Shown here in pieces: positions 12,294-18,730 of a stretch of DNA of 22,741 bases (the stretch's first letter is position 1; every line of letters begins with the position of its first letter). A program made the translations under genes and the position numbers. The stretch is from a virus. Where the stretch lies: the IMG/VR virus record IMGVR_UViG_3300030329_005199, positions 1 through 22,741 of that record. One strand, 5' to 3'. The notes under the pieces were generated by a model. The model saw nothing but the letters and a program-made list of their open reading frames with translations. It had not been told where the DNA came from and ran no database searches.

Positions 12294-12344
12294 CCCCCCC
12301 GTAAGGGGGCCGCTCAACCAGGCGGAGCTTTCTTGCTCTTTTCC
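12294..12344 (+). terminator. Double hairpin, likely terminator
   Basis: A C-run and G-run of at least five pairs (12295-12309) close a GTAA loop, then GAGC-TTTCTT-GCTC is followed by TTTT. It lies about 20 bases after the stop of the preceding gene and before promoter 3. Confidence 0.6.
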
Positions 12345-12395
12345 TGGCAAACCTTGTGGCTCCAGCCTGGATTTGAGCATTCGCTTCAGAATCAC

Positions 12396-12472
12396 ACTTA
12401 GCTCCCTAAGCTGGTTGCTGCGGCACCTTAATATAGATAGGCCCATCTCCGTATATTGAGGTGAAATAACTT
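12396..12472 (+). promoter_or_regulatory. Rightward promoter 3 with operator
   Basis: CTTAG-CTCC-CTAAG (12397-12410) lies 17 bases before TTAATATA (12428-12435), with GCTGGTTGCTGCGGCA between. TATTGAGGTGAAA at the predicted start combines initiator and ribosome site. The leader contains GTG-AAA-TAA, a two-codon frame. Confidence 0.65.
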
Positions 12473-12473
12473 C

Positions 12474-12761
12474 ATGGAGAAACAGGAAAAGCAGCAAGAC
12501 CAGGGACAGCATGACAGAATCTGGGACACAGAAGGCGAGTGGCACGGAGCAAACAGCAGTTTGTTCTTCGACGCAGGCTTCGGAGACCGAGATGTAGCAG
12601 GCAGATACGAGATATACGTGTGGATGGAGATATCAGCGAACGACTTTGACGAGTTCGGCTTCAGCTATTGCATTGACAGCTTTTGGAGCGACGGTATGTA
12701 TCAGGCTTTGAGCGACAGCGTGAATGGCTTCAACAGAATATATCTGGCGAGGGATGTTTGA
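12474..12761 (+). CDS. Hypothetical acidic aromatic protein, 95 aa
   Basis: The protein has a Gln/Glu-rich polar start (EKQEKQQDQGQHDR) then a compact acidic, aromatic domain with many Asp, Phe, Tyr and Trp (YEIYVWMEISANDFDEFGFSYC, SFWSDGMYQALSDS). The acidity suggests a protein-binding or DNA-mimic role, which is speculative. The start lies about ten bases after GAGGTGAAA. No family recognised. Confidence 0.75.
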   Translation: MEKQEKQQDQGQHDRIWDTEGEWHGANSSLFFDAGFGDRDVAGRYEIYVWMEISANDFDEFGFSYCIDSFWSDGMYQALSDSVNGFNRIYLARDV

Positions 12762-12762
12762 G

Positions 12763-12993
12763 ATGTGCGAGAAGTGCATTGAACCAGAAGACGTTGAGCC
12801 TACGGAGGCGAATTGCGTTCGAGCGGTCATTTTTCTTGAGGAACGCCTGGATGAGTTTACAACTGATAAGAGGGTTGCAGTCGAGACACTAATCAACGAG
12901 TATTGTCGAGTTCACAATATGTGCAGACCTTCAGCGTATGACCCAATCGGTATGTGCTCATGCCTGATGTGTGAGTTCGGGCCGAGCAGTTGA
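12763..12993 (+). CDS. Cys-rich protein, 76 aa
   Basis: The ATG at 12763 has GAGG about ten bases upstream; an ATG at 12754 is too close to it. Cys residues at 2, 5, 18, 48, 54, 65, 67 and 70 bracket a central charged helix (CVRAVIFLEERLDEFTTDKRVAVETLINEYC). N- and C-terminal Cys pairs may join into a zinc site that clamps the helix ends. Follows the acidic protein gene by one base, so the two share a transcript. Function unknown. Confidence 0.72.
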   Translation: MCEKCIEPEDVEPTEANCVRAVIFLEERLDEFTTDKRVAVETLINEYCRVHNMCRPSAYDPIGMCSCLMCEFGPSS

Positions 12994-13005
12994 GAATTCC
13001 TCTTT

Positions 13006-13019
13006 CCCCCAGATGGGGG
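13006..13019 (+). terminator. Short G/C hairpin after the Cys-rich gene
   Basis: CCCCC-AGAT-GGGGG forms a five-pair hairpin with a four-base loop, 12 bases after the stop. The preceding TCTTT and absence of a following T-run leave its direction uncertain. Confidence 0.45.
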
Positions 13020-13051
13020 CATTCAGCCTCGAAGCCCTGGTCAAATATCAC

Positions 13052-13135
13052 GCTTAGCTGCCTAAGCTCATTGCTGCGTTAAGACTATAAGCAAATACGT
13101 CCTGGCTATTATTGGGGTGAAAAACTGCTAAAACT
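13052..13135 (+). promoter_or_regulatory. Rightward promoter 4 with operator
   Basis: GCTTAG-CTGC-CTAAGC (13052-13067) has perfect six-base arms, 18 bases before CTATAAGC (13085-13092). TTGCTGCGTTA lies between. The start region TATTATTGGGGTGAAAA is followed by a minimal frame GTG-AAA-AAC-TGC-TAA before the gene's ATG. Confidence 0.65.
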
Positions 13136-13139
13136 CGTA

Positions 13140-13544
13140 ATGTCTGACAAGGACAAATCTGCACTCGCTGACCTGGCACGGTCTGAAGGCTGGAAGAACT
13201 GCATGAACCATCTGGGGGAACCTGATTTCCCTGCATTCGATATACACTGGGACCACTTCCCTGGTGTTAATGCGCCTCTTTGGCCTCGACCTGGAAGTCT
13301 CCTGGTTATGCGAAACTGGACGCCTGAATCTGAACGTGCGCGAAAACACTTCGCGCCTGGTCACGGCTCTTTCTGGATAGCGACTCAATACTTCGCTGAA
13401 CTGAATGACCAAGAAATGCACCAGATTTTCCTGCCGCTGAATGGCGCTGATGACAATTTCAATTGTCCTGCCTTCGCCACCTGGGCTGACCTGGATTCTC
13501 TTCGTCTGACGCCTGTCTTCTTTTGGTCTGCACCGGCTCCTTAG
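13140..13544 (+). CDS. Hypothetical protein, 134 aa
   Basis: The ATG at 13140 is about 20 bases from GGGGTGA, an unusually long spacing for this group. The protein has an N-terminal helix, then an aromatic Pro-rich core (FPAFDIHWDHFPGVNAPLWPRPGS, HGSFWIATQYFAEL) and a Trp/Pro end (FFWSAPAP). Scattered His and Asp residues could be catalytic, but no pattern is recognisable. The stop lies within a perfect hairpin, TAGGCT-CTTT-AGCCTA. Confidence 0.75.
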   Translation: MSDKDKSALADLARSEGWKNCMNHLGEPDFPAFDIHWDHFPGVNAPLWPRPGSLLVMRNWTPESERARKHFAPGHGSFWIATQYFAELNDQEMHQIFLPLNGADDNFNCPAFATWADLDSLRLTPVFFWSAPAP

Positions 13545-13574
13545 GCTCTTTAGCCTATCTCCCCTGGGTTGGGG
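13542..13574 (+). terminator. Two hairpins at the gene end
   Basis: TAGGCT (starting with the stop codon) pairs with AGCCTA across CTTT, then CCCC-TGGGTT-GGGG follows. Neither has a strong T-run. They mark the end of the promoter 4 cassette. Confidence 0.5.
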
Positions 13575-13617
13575 ATTATCCAGCCTGGGGGCTGTCGCCT
13601 TTTGTGAGCCTGACGCA

Positions 13618-13680
13618 CTTAGGCCCCTAAGCTGATGCCTGGGTTAAGACTATAAGCAAATACCCCTTCCTTAGTATTGG
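13618..13680 (+). promoter_or_regulatory. Rightward promoter 5 with operator
   Basis: CTTAG-GCCC-CTAAG (13618-13631) lies 18 bases before CTATAAGC (13650-13657), separated by CTGATGCCTGGGTTAAGA. The TATA and flank TTAAGACTATAAGCAAATAC are identical to promoter 4. TATTGGAGGTAAA marks the start and ribosome site. Confidence 0.65.
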
Positions 13681-13691
13681 AGGTAAATCTC

Positions 13692-13949
13692 GTGAAATTG
13701 AACACACAAGTTCTGGAGACTGTCTGCAAGGTGATAAACACTGCTGCTGCTGAGAATGGCGACCATGTGCCAATCGCTGGTCTGGGGGAAACTGAATCTC
13801 ACCCCGACACCTACAACGCGCAGTATGTTCTGTCTTGCATTGACCAGGTTATCCTGAATGAGTCTGCAAAGAAGCCCTGGCAACGCACTTTTGTCTGGTC
13901 TGAACTTTGCTTGTCTCGTTCGGCCTGGGTCTCATACGCAGACGTCTGA
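13692..13949 (+). CDS. Hypothetical protein, 85 aa, GTG start
   Basis: GGAGGT lies seven bases before the GTG at 13692; the frame is open slightly further up but through the ribosome site. The product is helical (TQVLETVCKVINTAAAENG, YVLSCIDQVILNES) with a Pro/Gly loop between, and ends in SELCLSRSAWVSYADV. No family recognised. GTCCC-CATTC-GGGAC follows shortly after the stop. Confidence 0.72.
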   Translation: MKLNTQVLETVCKVINTAAAENGDHVPIAGLGETESHPDTYNAQYVLSCIDQVILNESAKKPWQRTFVWSELCLSRSAWVSYADV

Positions 13950-13958
13950 TTTCTGCGT

Positions 13959-13973
13959 CCCCATTCGGGACCA
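13959..13973 (+). terminator. Small hairpin after the GTG gene
   Basis: GTCCC and GGGAC pair around CATTC about nine bases after the stop. TTTCCC and TTTTCC runs follow some 20 bases later. It is weak compared with the element at 11,304. Confidence 0.4.
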
Positions 13974-14048
13974 TCTTCTGGGGGAGACTCTTTCCCATTT
14001 TCCTGGCTCCAGCCTCGATTCTCCTGGCTGAATGGATGAATAAGCGGA

Positions 14049-14120
14049 CTAAGCTGCCTAAGCTGATTTCTGCGGCATCTATAAATACCCCCACCCCCTT
14101 CCTTAAATCGAGGTAAAACT
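14049..14120 (+). promoter_or_regulatory. Rightward promoter 6 with variant operator
   Basis: CTAAG-CTGC-CTAAG (14049-14062) has direct, not inverted, half-sites, as in the distal site at 11,651. It ends 16-17 bases before CTATAAATA (14079-14087), with TTTCTGCGGCAT between. TCGAGGTAAAACTC precedes the gene's ATG. Confidence 0.6.
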
Positions 14121-14121
14121 C

Positions 14122-14376
14122 ATGATGGAAAAAATAGAAGCCGAGGCTCGACTACGAGCCATGATGAATGACCAGCCTGGTGGCGGTTTCAGCAACAACC
14201 TTCGCGCTCTCCTGAGCGCAGGTGCTGCTGCTTACTTACACGCAGACTTGGGCAACCGAGCAGCATTGTGCGCGTTGTCCTTCGGAGAACTGATGAACCT
14301 ATGGTCAGAGCACGAAGATTGCACGACACCAGGGATTTTGAGCAAAGCGGGGTATGAGGATGAACGGACCAGTTAA
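14122..14376 (+). CDS. Hypothetical protein, 84 aa
   Basis: The ATG follows GAGGTAAAACTC; the next codon is also ATG. The protein is Ala/Leu-rich and helical (KIEAEARLRAMMNDQ, NNLRALLSAGAAAYLHADLGNRAALCALSFGELMNLW), with a polar acidic end. It may be a small helical bundle. No family recognised. Its last 17 bases overlap the next gene. Confidence 0.73.
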   Translation: MMEKIEAEARLRAMMNDQPGGGFSNNLRALLSAGAAAYLHADLGNRAALCALSFGELMNLWSEHEDCTTPGILSKAGYEDERTS

Positions 14377-14512
14377 GTGTATTATCTGTTTTAAGCCGTT
14401 GCCTAACAGCAGCAAAAAGAGTCCCAGTTCGTTTTGTTCAGGTAAGTGTTGCACAGCATACTACTCAATGTCAGTATCTGAGCGACCAGCCATGAATCAG
14501 GCACGACAGTGA
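14360..14512 (+). CDS. Zinc-finger miniprotein, 50 aa
   Basis: C7-x2-C10, a basic Ser-rich loop, then FCSGKCC (C26, C30, C31) give a treble-clef or MYM-like zinc-finger outline: C-x2-C-x15-C-x3-C. GGGG lies seven bases upstream of the ATG. It is the second gene of the promoter 6 cassette. Proteins of this outline are often found in viral accessory regions without known function. Confidence 0.72.
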   Translation: MNGPVKCIICFKPLPNSSKKSPSSFCSGKCCTAYYSMSVSERPAMNQARQ

Positions 14513-14826
14513 TTCTCAAGGCGAGAAGTTGAGGGGGCCTGGGGGCCTACGGGGTTGGACCCCTCTTCTTCTCCCATTTTTCTCAGTTCGGGAGCCTCGA
14601 GGCTGAATGCTATTTTCCCATTACAGTCTCGAGTCTGGGAGGCTGGAGCCTGGGCCAGTTTTGCTAATTTTCAGTCTCCTTCTGCTGCTGTTGAGTCTCC
14701 TTCTGCTGAATCTCCTTGCTCCTGCTGCTGAGCCTGGATTTCTGCCTCATTTTTTCGGTCTGAAATCTCCTACAGATATCTCCCCAGCCTCCTGCTGCTG
14801 AGGCTGCTGCTCCTGGTTATTCCAGG
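14513..14826. other. Non-coding stretch with CTCCTTCTGCTG repeats
   Basis: A hairpin terminator lies at 14551. Further on, AGCCTCGAGGCT (about 14,592-14,603) is a perfect palindrome. CTCCTTCTGCTG repeats twice at about 14,676-14,710, followed by looser CTGCTGCTG-rich copies to about 14,815. I see no firm gene. A frame at 14607-14801 translating to a Leu-rich segment arises from the repeats. Confidence 0.45.
14551..14580 (+). terminator. Terminator of the last rightward cassette
   Basis: GGGG-TTGGA-CCCC is followed by TCTTCTTCTCCCATTTTTC. It lies about 40 bases after the zinc-finger gene and ends the cassette series. Confidence 0.55.
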
Positions 14827-14829
14827 CGT

Positions 14830-14861
14830 AAAAAAAAGAAAGGAACGGGGCCGAAGCCCCG
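14830..14861 (-). terminator. UUCG-capped intrinsic terminator
   Basis: Leftward, CGGGGC-TTCG-GCCCCG is a six-pair stem with a UUCG loop, followed within ten bases by eight T (14837-14830). It ends the gene at 14880-15251. This is the strongest terminator in the window and has a bacterial-like form. Confidence 0.8.
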
Positions 14862-14879
14862 CCCCAATCATGTTTGTAG

Positions 14880-15251
14880 TCAAGCACCCAATCGTCCGCG
14901 ATATTGCGGTCGTTGATGCTTCGTGTGCCAATCAAAGGTGTCCGTTAGCATCTTGGTGTATTGTTGTGTCACCTTGAACCACGCAAGCACCACATCGTCT
15001 TCGTTCATTGTCCATACGATGCAAGCAAGCCACGCATCAAGCGCATACCAACCGTCTTCGCAATTGACCCAATCGTAGCCTTCCATGTTCACGTATGGAT
15101 AGCCCGCGTGTGCGCTTCGTCCTTCACCCGTAAAGTGAAGGTTGAAGTCCATGACCCAATCTTCCACGATGTTTGATGCCGTGTCCCAATCGTCGTTTGC
15201 CAAAGCATTCAACAATCGGCCACCCCGCTTTGTTGTTTTCATTCGTCCCAT
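14880..15251 (-). CDS. Hypothetical protein, 123 aa, Trp-rich
   Basis: GGTGAT lies six bases before the ATG at 15251. After a basic start (GRMKTTKRGGR), the protein reads as a series of acidic Trp-containing helices with two similar halves: NDDWDTASNIVEDWVMDFNLHF and NEDDVVLAWFKVTQQYTKML. Eight Trp in 123 residues is high. No catalytic pattern recognised. It is the best-supported gene of the island, having both a ribosome site and a UUCG terminator. Confidence 0.75.
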   Translation of the reverse strand: MGRMKTTKRGGRLLNALANDDWDTASNIVEDWVMDFNLHFTGEGRSAHAGYPYVNMEGYDWVNCEDGWYALDAWLACIVWTMNEDDVVLAWFKVTQQYTKMLTDTFDWHTKHQRPQYRGRLGA

Positions 15252-15330
15252 TAGTTATCACCCCCTTTGGGATTTGTCGCCGCCCGAAGCGGTTATGGCA
15301 ACCAAAACCTGGTTGTAAGAATAGGATGGG

Positions 15331-15350
15331 TGGGGGGCTTGCGCCCCCCA
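15331..15350 (-). terminator. GCAA-capped hairpin
   Basis: TGGGGGGC and GCCCCCCA pair perfectly around a GNRA-type GCAA loop (leftward). It follows the stop of the 15359-15616 gene by about eight bases. No T-run follows, so it may stabilise a 3' end and not stop polymerase. Confidence 0.6.
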
Positions 15351-15358
15351 TGTGATAG

Positions 15359-15616
15359 TCACACCATCACCCCGTTGATGAAGCCCCCGCAAGTGCCGCA
15401 CCACACATCCCCCTTCGCAACGCAAGCGGGTTCATCATTCGGACCACCCACTTCACGGCCGTTCGATATGACCAAATTGCGCGGACGGGAAATCCGCATT
15501 TCGTATTCGCCATTCACGACCACCGCATTGATTGTCACCAATCCGTAAGGGGCCGCGTTCATACCACAACCGCACGGCATGGCGCGTCGTGCGGCGGGTT
15601 CATTGTTTGTTCCCAT
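15359..15616 (-). CDS. Cys-containing small protein, 85 aa
   Basis: The product has CGCGM (residues 15-19), a beta-rich centre (YGLVTINAVVVNGEYEMRISRPRNLVIS) and a closing CVAKGDVWCGTCGGF, a probable single zinc site around a beta sheet. ATG at 15616 has no clear ribosome site; the internal ATG at 15580 just before CGCG is an alternative. The overlap with a possible upstream frame (ATGGGAACAAACAATGA) suggests coupling. Confidence 0.65.
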   Translation of the reverse strand: MGTNNEPAARRAMPCGCGMNAAPYGLVTINAVVVNGEYEMRISRPRNLVISNGREVGGPNDEPACVAKGDVWCGTCGGFINGVMV

Positions 15617-15839
15617 GAATCGTAAGGGGGTTTGGGGGGCCGCCTGGATTCAAGAAGCCCCCCGTTTGCATTGTGTTCACCCCCCAATGTCGTTCGGTCC
15701 CTTTCGGACCTAATGCGGCGTATTGTGCCGTATGAATCGAAGATGCGGGGGTGGCGTTCCGTGCGCTACCACCCCCGACTATCGCATTGATGAATTGGAT
15801 AAGGAAAGTGTAAGTCCACGCACCACCGTCACGGCCCAT
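15600..15839 (-). CDS. Doubtful small protein, 79 aa
   Basis: The frame ends inside the start of the next gene. It includes a hydrophobic segment (YTFLIQFINAIVGGG) then a polar Ala/Thr/Gly-rich part. There is no ribosome site and a long rightward frame overlaps it. In the adjacent leftward frame, an ATG-less stop-free run upstream (INPTGSNTTGAGANPTG...) points at the same place, so a frameshift joining the two is possible. Confidence 0.3.
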   Translation of the reverse strand: MGRDGGAWTYTFLIQFINAIVGGGSARNATPASSIHTAQYAALGPKGTERHWGVNTMQTGGFLNPGGPPNPLTIHGNKQ

Positions 15840-16163
15840 CCGAAGATGGATACGTTCGTAGGTGGTCGTGGGGTGGGTGATGATTGGTGGGGACCGGTTG
15901 GATTAGCACCGGCCCCCGTTGTATTGCTACCCGTAGGGTTAATTCCCACATCCACGCCCCCCCGTCGGTCGTGGGTTGATGTTTGGGTTACGCGCCCCTT
16001 TCGGCGGTTGTCGCTATCCGGCGGGGGTATCCCGTAGGCACCGCGCCCGTTGATTGCTAGTCATTTGTCCGTTGCGTTCACACACCGCCATAGGTGGGGT
16101 CCGTCCGTGCGCGCCGTTGTCCGGCGGCCATTGTATCCGTCAATGATTCAAGTGTTCACCGAT
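15840..16163. other. Stretch without a supported gene inside the island
   Basis: Frames on both strands are open over 200 or more bases, but none has a ribosome site. The leftward frame reading Gly/Thr/Pro/Asn-rich (VDVGINPTGSNTTGAGANPTGP) has only GTG starts. The rightward frame at 15723-16037 reads as Pro/Val/Gly-rich. C and G runs could hide indels. Confidence 0.3.
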
Positions 16164-16505
16164 TCAAGCGTCGAAGTGGGATTGAAGGTTGGCCATCGTG
16201 GTCTTGACTTCCGTTACCATCTTGGCTAGGTTTGCGTCGGACATTCCTTTGCCTACATAGTTCGGGTTGTCTAATACCGCTTGGTATGCTTCCATAGCGG
16301 CGTCCAAGACGTTCCATTGGGTGCGCATGATATTGGGGTCATCGCGCGCCCACTTCAAGGTCAAAAGTCGCTTTGCCACATCCAACGGTCGGCGCACCGC
16401 ACGGCGCGCGTCATGTTCGGAACCGGCTACACGGCTTCCACCCTTCCCACCGTCCACTTGAACCGATGAACCCAAATCACGCCATGAAGTTCCCTTCTTA
16501 GCCAT
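16164..16505 (-). CDS. Hypothetical protein, 113 aa
   Basis: GGTGAT lies eight bases before the ATG at 16505. The protein has a Gly/Lys-rich start (VQVDGGKGGSR), a basic helix (DARRAVRRPLDVAKRLLTLKWARDD) and two further helices (QWNVLDAAMEAYQAVLDNP, NLAKMVTEVKTTMANLQSHF). The helical, basic layout just downstream of a terminase large subunit could suit a packaging or DNA-binding accessory, but that is weak. The frame is open up to a GTG at 16757; that extension contains CPSC and two other Cys. Confidence 0.65.
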   Translation of the reverse strand: MAKKGTSWRDLGSSVQVDGGKGGSRVAGSEHDARRAVRRPLDVAKRLLTLKWARDDPNIMRTQWNVLDAAMEAYQAVLDNPNYVGKGMSDANLAKMVTEVKTTMANLQSHFDA

Positions 16506-17027
16506 GTTCGTATCACCATATCCATGTGTCGGTCGATGACCTACCGCTATCCCGCATCGTTTCAAATCGGTAGCATATTCATCCGGTGCGATTTGGTGAA
16601 GGTCGGGACCCCCACTTCCACCGCACTTTTTGGGTGGTTGGTCATTCATTGATAATTCTATGACGGGCAATCGACGTTGCCCATCATTAGGGTTGATTCG
16701 TATTATGGAACTTAGGCATGACGGACATTCGTCTATCCTTTTTGGGTGCTTTCGCACACAAACACATAGTCATACTATGCGCCCCCCCACGTTACCGTAG
16801 GTCCTAGGTCCCCGCCGTCGGGGACAATACTACCCTAGCACCGTTACTACTTAAGACTATTGATGCCCAAAATCGTCGATTCCTGGCAGGAAACGCACTT
16901 TTTCACGATTTGTTAGGATTTCCCAAAAATTATTAACAATACGGTCTTGTTGCACGCCCACAGACACGCTGTTTTTTTGAGAAATTTTTTTGAGAAGCGT
17001 TACGCTTATAACCCCTGAACACATCCG
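16506..17027. other. Intergenic stretch with hairpins and poly-T tracts
   Basis: 16506-16757 is an in-frame, possibly coding extension of the 113-residue gene with Cys residues (ECPSC). Beyond it, GTCCCC-GCCGTC-GGGGAC (16808-16825) is a perfect hairpin, and TTTTTTTGAGAA occurs twice in tandem at about 16,973-16,996, just before AAGCG-TTA-CGCTT (16995-17007). AT-rich bases around 16,920-16,990 contrast with the island. This may be a junction or a promoter region. Confidence 0.35.
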
Positions 17028-17252
17028 TTAATCTGAGGGTCGGGGCGGTTTCTTCCCCTCCCCCCCGCATTCGCCTTCGGCCCTCACCCTTACTATCCTC
17101 ATATAGCCGCAGTAAACATTTCTTTGCAGTTCTTTACTCCAAACCTTGTGAGTAGTGCCTCGCATGGTGGAAGTGTAGCCGCATTCATTACAGCACCTCA
17201 ACAAAGCCAATGGCCTCGAATAACCCAATTTTCCCCTGTCCCTGCTTTTCAC
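17028..17252 (-). CDS. Cys-containing small protein after terminase
   Basis: The GTG start overlaps the terminase stop (GTGA). Residues 20-24 are CCNEC, followed by a basic linker (THKVWSKELQRN) and later Cys (VYCGY, GECGG). The C-terminus is Gly/Lys/Pro-rich and probably disordered. A seven-base C run lies within the end of the gene and could vary. Its place directly behind terminase suggests a packaging accessory, but no family is recognised. Confidence 0.65.
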   Translation of the reverse strand: MKSRDRGKLGYSRPLALLRCCNECGYTSTMRGTTHKVWSKELQRNVYCGYMRIVRVRAEGECGGEGKKPPRPSD

Positions 17253-18730
17253 AAATCCAACCCCCTGTATTTACCAGGTCTGTTTTGTGAGGGTCTTTGC
17301 GTCCCACCCAACCAATCTCCTTTTTGCACTGAACCAGTAAACACAGGTGTCCCAGGAATCAGACTTCCGAATTGGTCTATTGCATGAGCAAGAGCCATAG
17401 TAGTGTCATTGTGTCGCCCAACATCAACAATTTCTCCTCCCTTCCAAACGTGACATTCCAACTCGTCCAGGACAATGTTCACCATCTTTCGAGTCTCAAC
17501 ATCTCCGTATGGGAAGTGAACCTTCCCCTGTTCAAACCACACTCGGACCCGATTAAGGAGAGCCTGTTTTAGTCCCTTGTTACTGACCTTCGATGGCCTG
17601 TAATCCACCACCAGACCCATTCGTTGCATGATGGTTTCATAGAGTCTTTGGAATCCCACTTCTTCAGCAGCAACAGGACATTTGCCGTATTTTGCAGCCC
17701 ATTCCCCTATCATCATACACTGTTTATCTGGGGGGAAGTCATTCCGCCGCCACATATTGACAAAGTGAATGTTACCGTCTGAATCCTGTCTTAACACAAC
17801 CATAACTGAGTAGTCTTTTTCAAGACCATGTGAGGGGTCAAAGCCAATGACATACCTGCCTTCTTCATCATTAGTGATTCCCAGCACCTTTTCCATTTGC
17901 AGGTTTTTTCTGGTGTGTTCCCTCTTGAATGCTGAAGCCTCATCGTCCACTACTTTGCACAGGTATTCCTGGGTGAATGATAAATCTCCCATAGCAACTT
18001 TCTGTTCCAACAAGAAAGCCAATGAGCGGTGTTCCGGCCAAAGGCATTCGAGTTGTATTTCAGGGTCTGAGCGGTGTTCATCCCAATTCGGAATTGCTGA
18101 CCAAACACCTGTTTTCCAGGCTTCATTTGCCAGCATTTCTGTGTGATAGAGGTCATTCATGCTCATTGGCGTTCCCACAACGAACAAACAGGTTTCTGGG
18201 CTCAACATTGGAGTAATTTTCTTTCGGAACCAATGCTGAATAGTCTCAAAGTTCATATCTCCCATATCATCTAACACATCGTCAAATGCGATACAAGCAG
18301 GGTGTTCACCACGAATAGCAGCCCCAACACCCGTAGCACGGATGACAGCGCCGTTTGTGAGACGCAATTCCAATTTTGTCCCTCTTCGAGGGTGAATAAA
18401 CTTCCTCAATTCAGGGTGACGCCTCATATCATCTTTGATTTCTTCAAGACGACGAGCAGCCAAATCCTTGCTCGCAGAAAACAACCAACAGGTAAAGGGC
18501 TTGCCACGCCACTTTTCAAAAAGAGCCAAATGCAACAATTTCACTCTTAGAGTAGTGGACTTTGAATGGTCACGAGGAGCAATAATGCAAACGCGGTGGA
18601 CCTGCGCCCCCTTCCTGTCCCCATACATTTCCATCCAATCGCCAATGTGATTCCCCCATGTGTAACCGAGCCATTCAGTGAAATACTGAATGTCCCTCTT
18701 TGAGCGTTCCATGTGGAAGCCACCTAACAT
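17249..18730 (-). CDS. terL: Terminase large subunit
   Basis: This is the ATPase-nuclease motor that drives viral DNA into the prohead and cuts it. Residues 50-59 (IAPRDHSKST) form the Walker A-type loop, with K57; C146-IAFDD-151 is Walker B; VVGTP at 184-188 is motif III. The nuclease domain shows D298 (IGFDPSHG), E356/E357 (VAAEEVGF) and D442 (HNDTT), consistent with three acidic metal ligands. At 493 residues the length is typical. I choose the ATG at 18730 because AGGAGGT lies eight bases upstream; an in-frame TTG nine codons earlier lies before that site. The start overlaps a zinc-ribbon gene. Confidence 0.95.
   Translation of the reverse strand: MLGGFHMERSKRDIQYFTEWLGYTWGNHIGDWMEMYGDRKGAQVHRVCIIAPRDHSKSTTLRVKLLHLALFEKWRGKPFTCWLFSASKDLAARRLEEIKDDMRRHPELRKFIHPRRGTKLELRLTNGAVIRATGVGAAIRGEHPACIAFDDVLDDMGDMNFETIQHWFRKKITPMLSPETCLFVVGTPMSMNDLYHTEMLANEAWKTGVWSAIPNWDEHRSDPEIQLECLWPEHRSLAFLLEQKVAMGDLSFTQEYLCKVVDDEASAFKREHTRKNLQMEKVLGITNDEEGRYVIGFDPSHGLEKDYSVMVVLRQDSDGNIHFVNMWRRNDFPPDKQCMMIGEWAAKYGKCPVAAEEVGFQRLYETIMQRMGLVVDYRPSKVSNKGLKQALLNRVRVWFEQGKVHFPYGDVETRKMVNIVLDELECHVWKGGEIVDVGRHNDTTMALAHAIDQFGSLIPGTPVFTGSVQKGDWLGGTQRPSQNRPGKYRGLDL

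Larger units (their letters stand above)
14827..16830. other. Compositionally distinct island
   Basis: Between the terminator at 14,830 and the hairpin at 16,808, CpG-containing codons (CGN, GCG, ACG, TTG, CAA) and C or G runs of five to seven become frequent. The repeated TATA/CTGCGGCA promoter family and the paired CTTAG sites are absent. Genes point leftward, opposite to the preceding cassettes. Codon choice differs from both flanks by inspection. It could be a recent insertion, an exchanged module or a join of unrelated sequence in assembly. Confidence 0.4.

Noticed and set aside
14607-14801. Rightward frame giving a Leu-rich, membrane-like 64-residue protein
   Set aside because: The Leu run comes from CTCCTTCTGCTG repeats, and the frame lies after a terminator with no cassette promoter. 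GAGG is only four bases from the ATG. A small membrane protein cannot be excluded.
15723-16037. Rightward 104-codon frame inside the island
   Set aside because: It begins at TTG without a ribosome site, is Pro/Val/Gly-rich, and lies opposite the leftward gene direction of the island. Kept only as an alternative reading of a poorly understood stretch.
17095-17115. CTGCGGC followed by TATAT on the minus strand inside the gene after terminase
   Set aside because: It resembles the promoter core but no gene start follows at the right distance on that strand, so it is probably chance.
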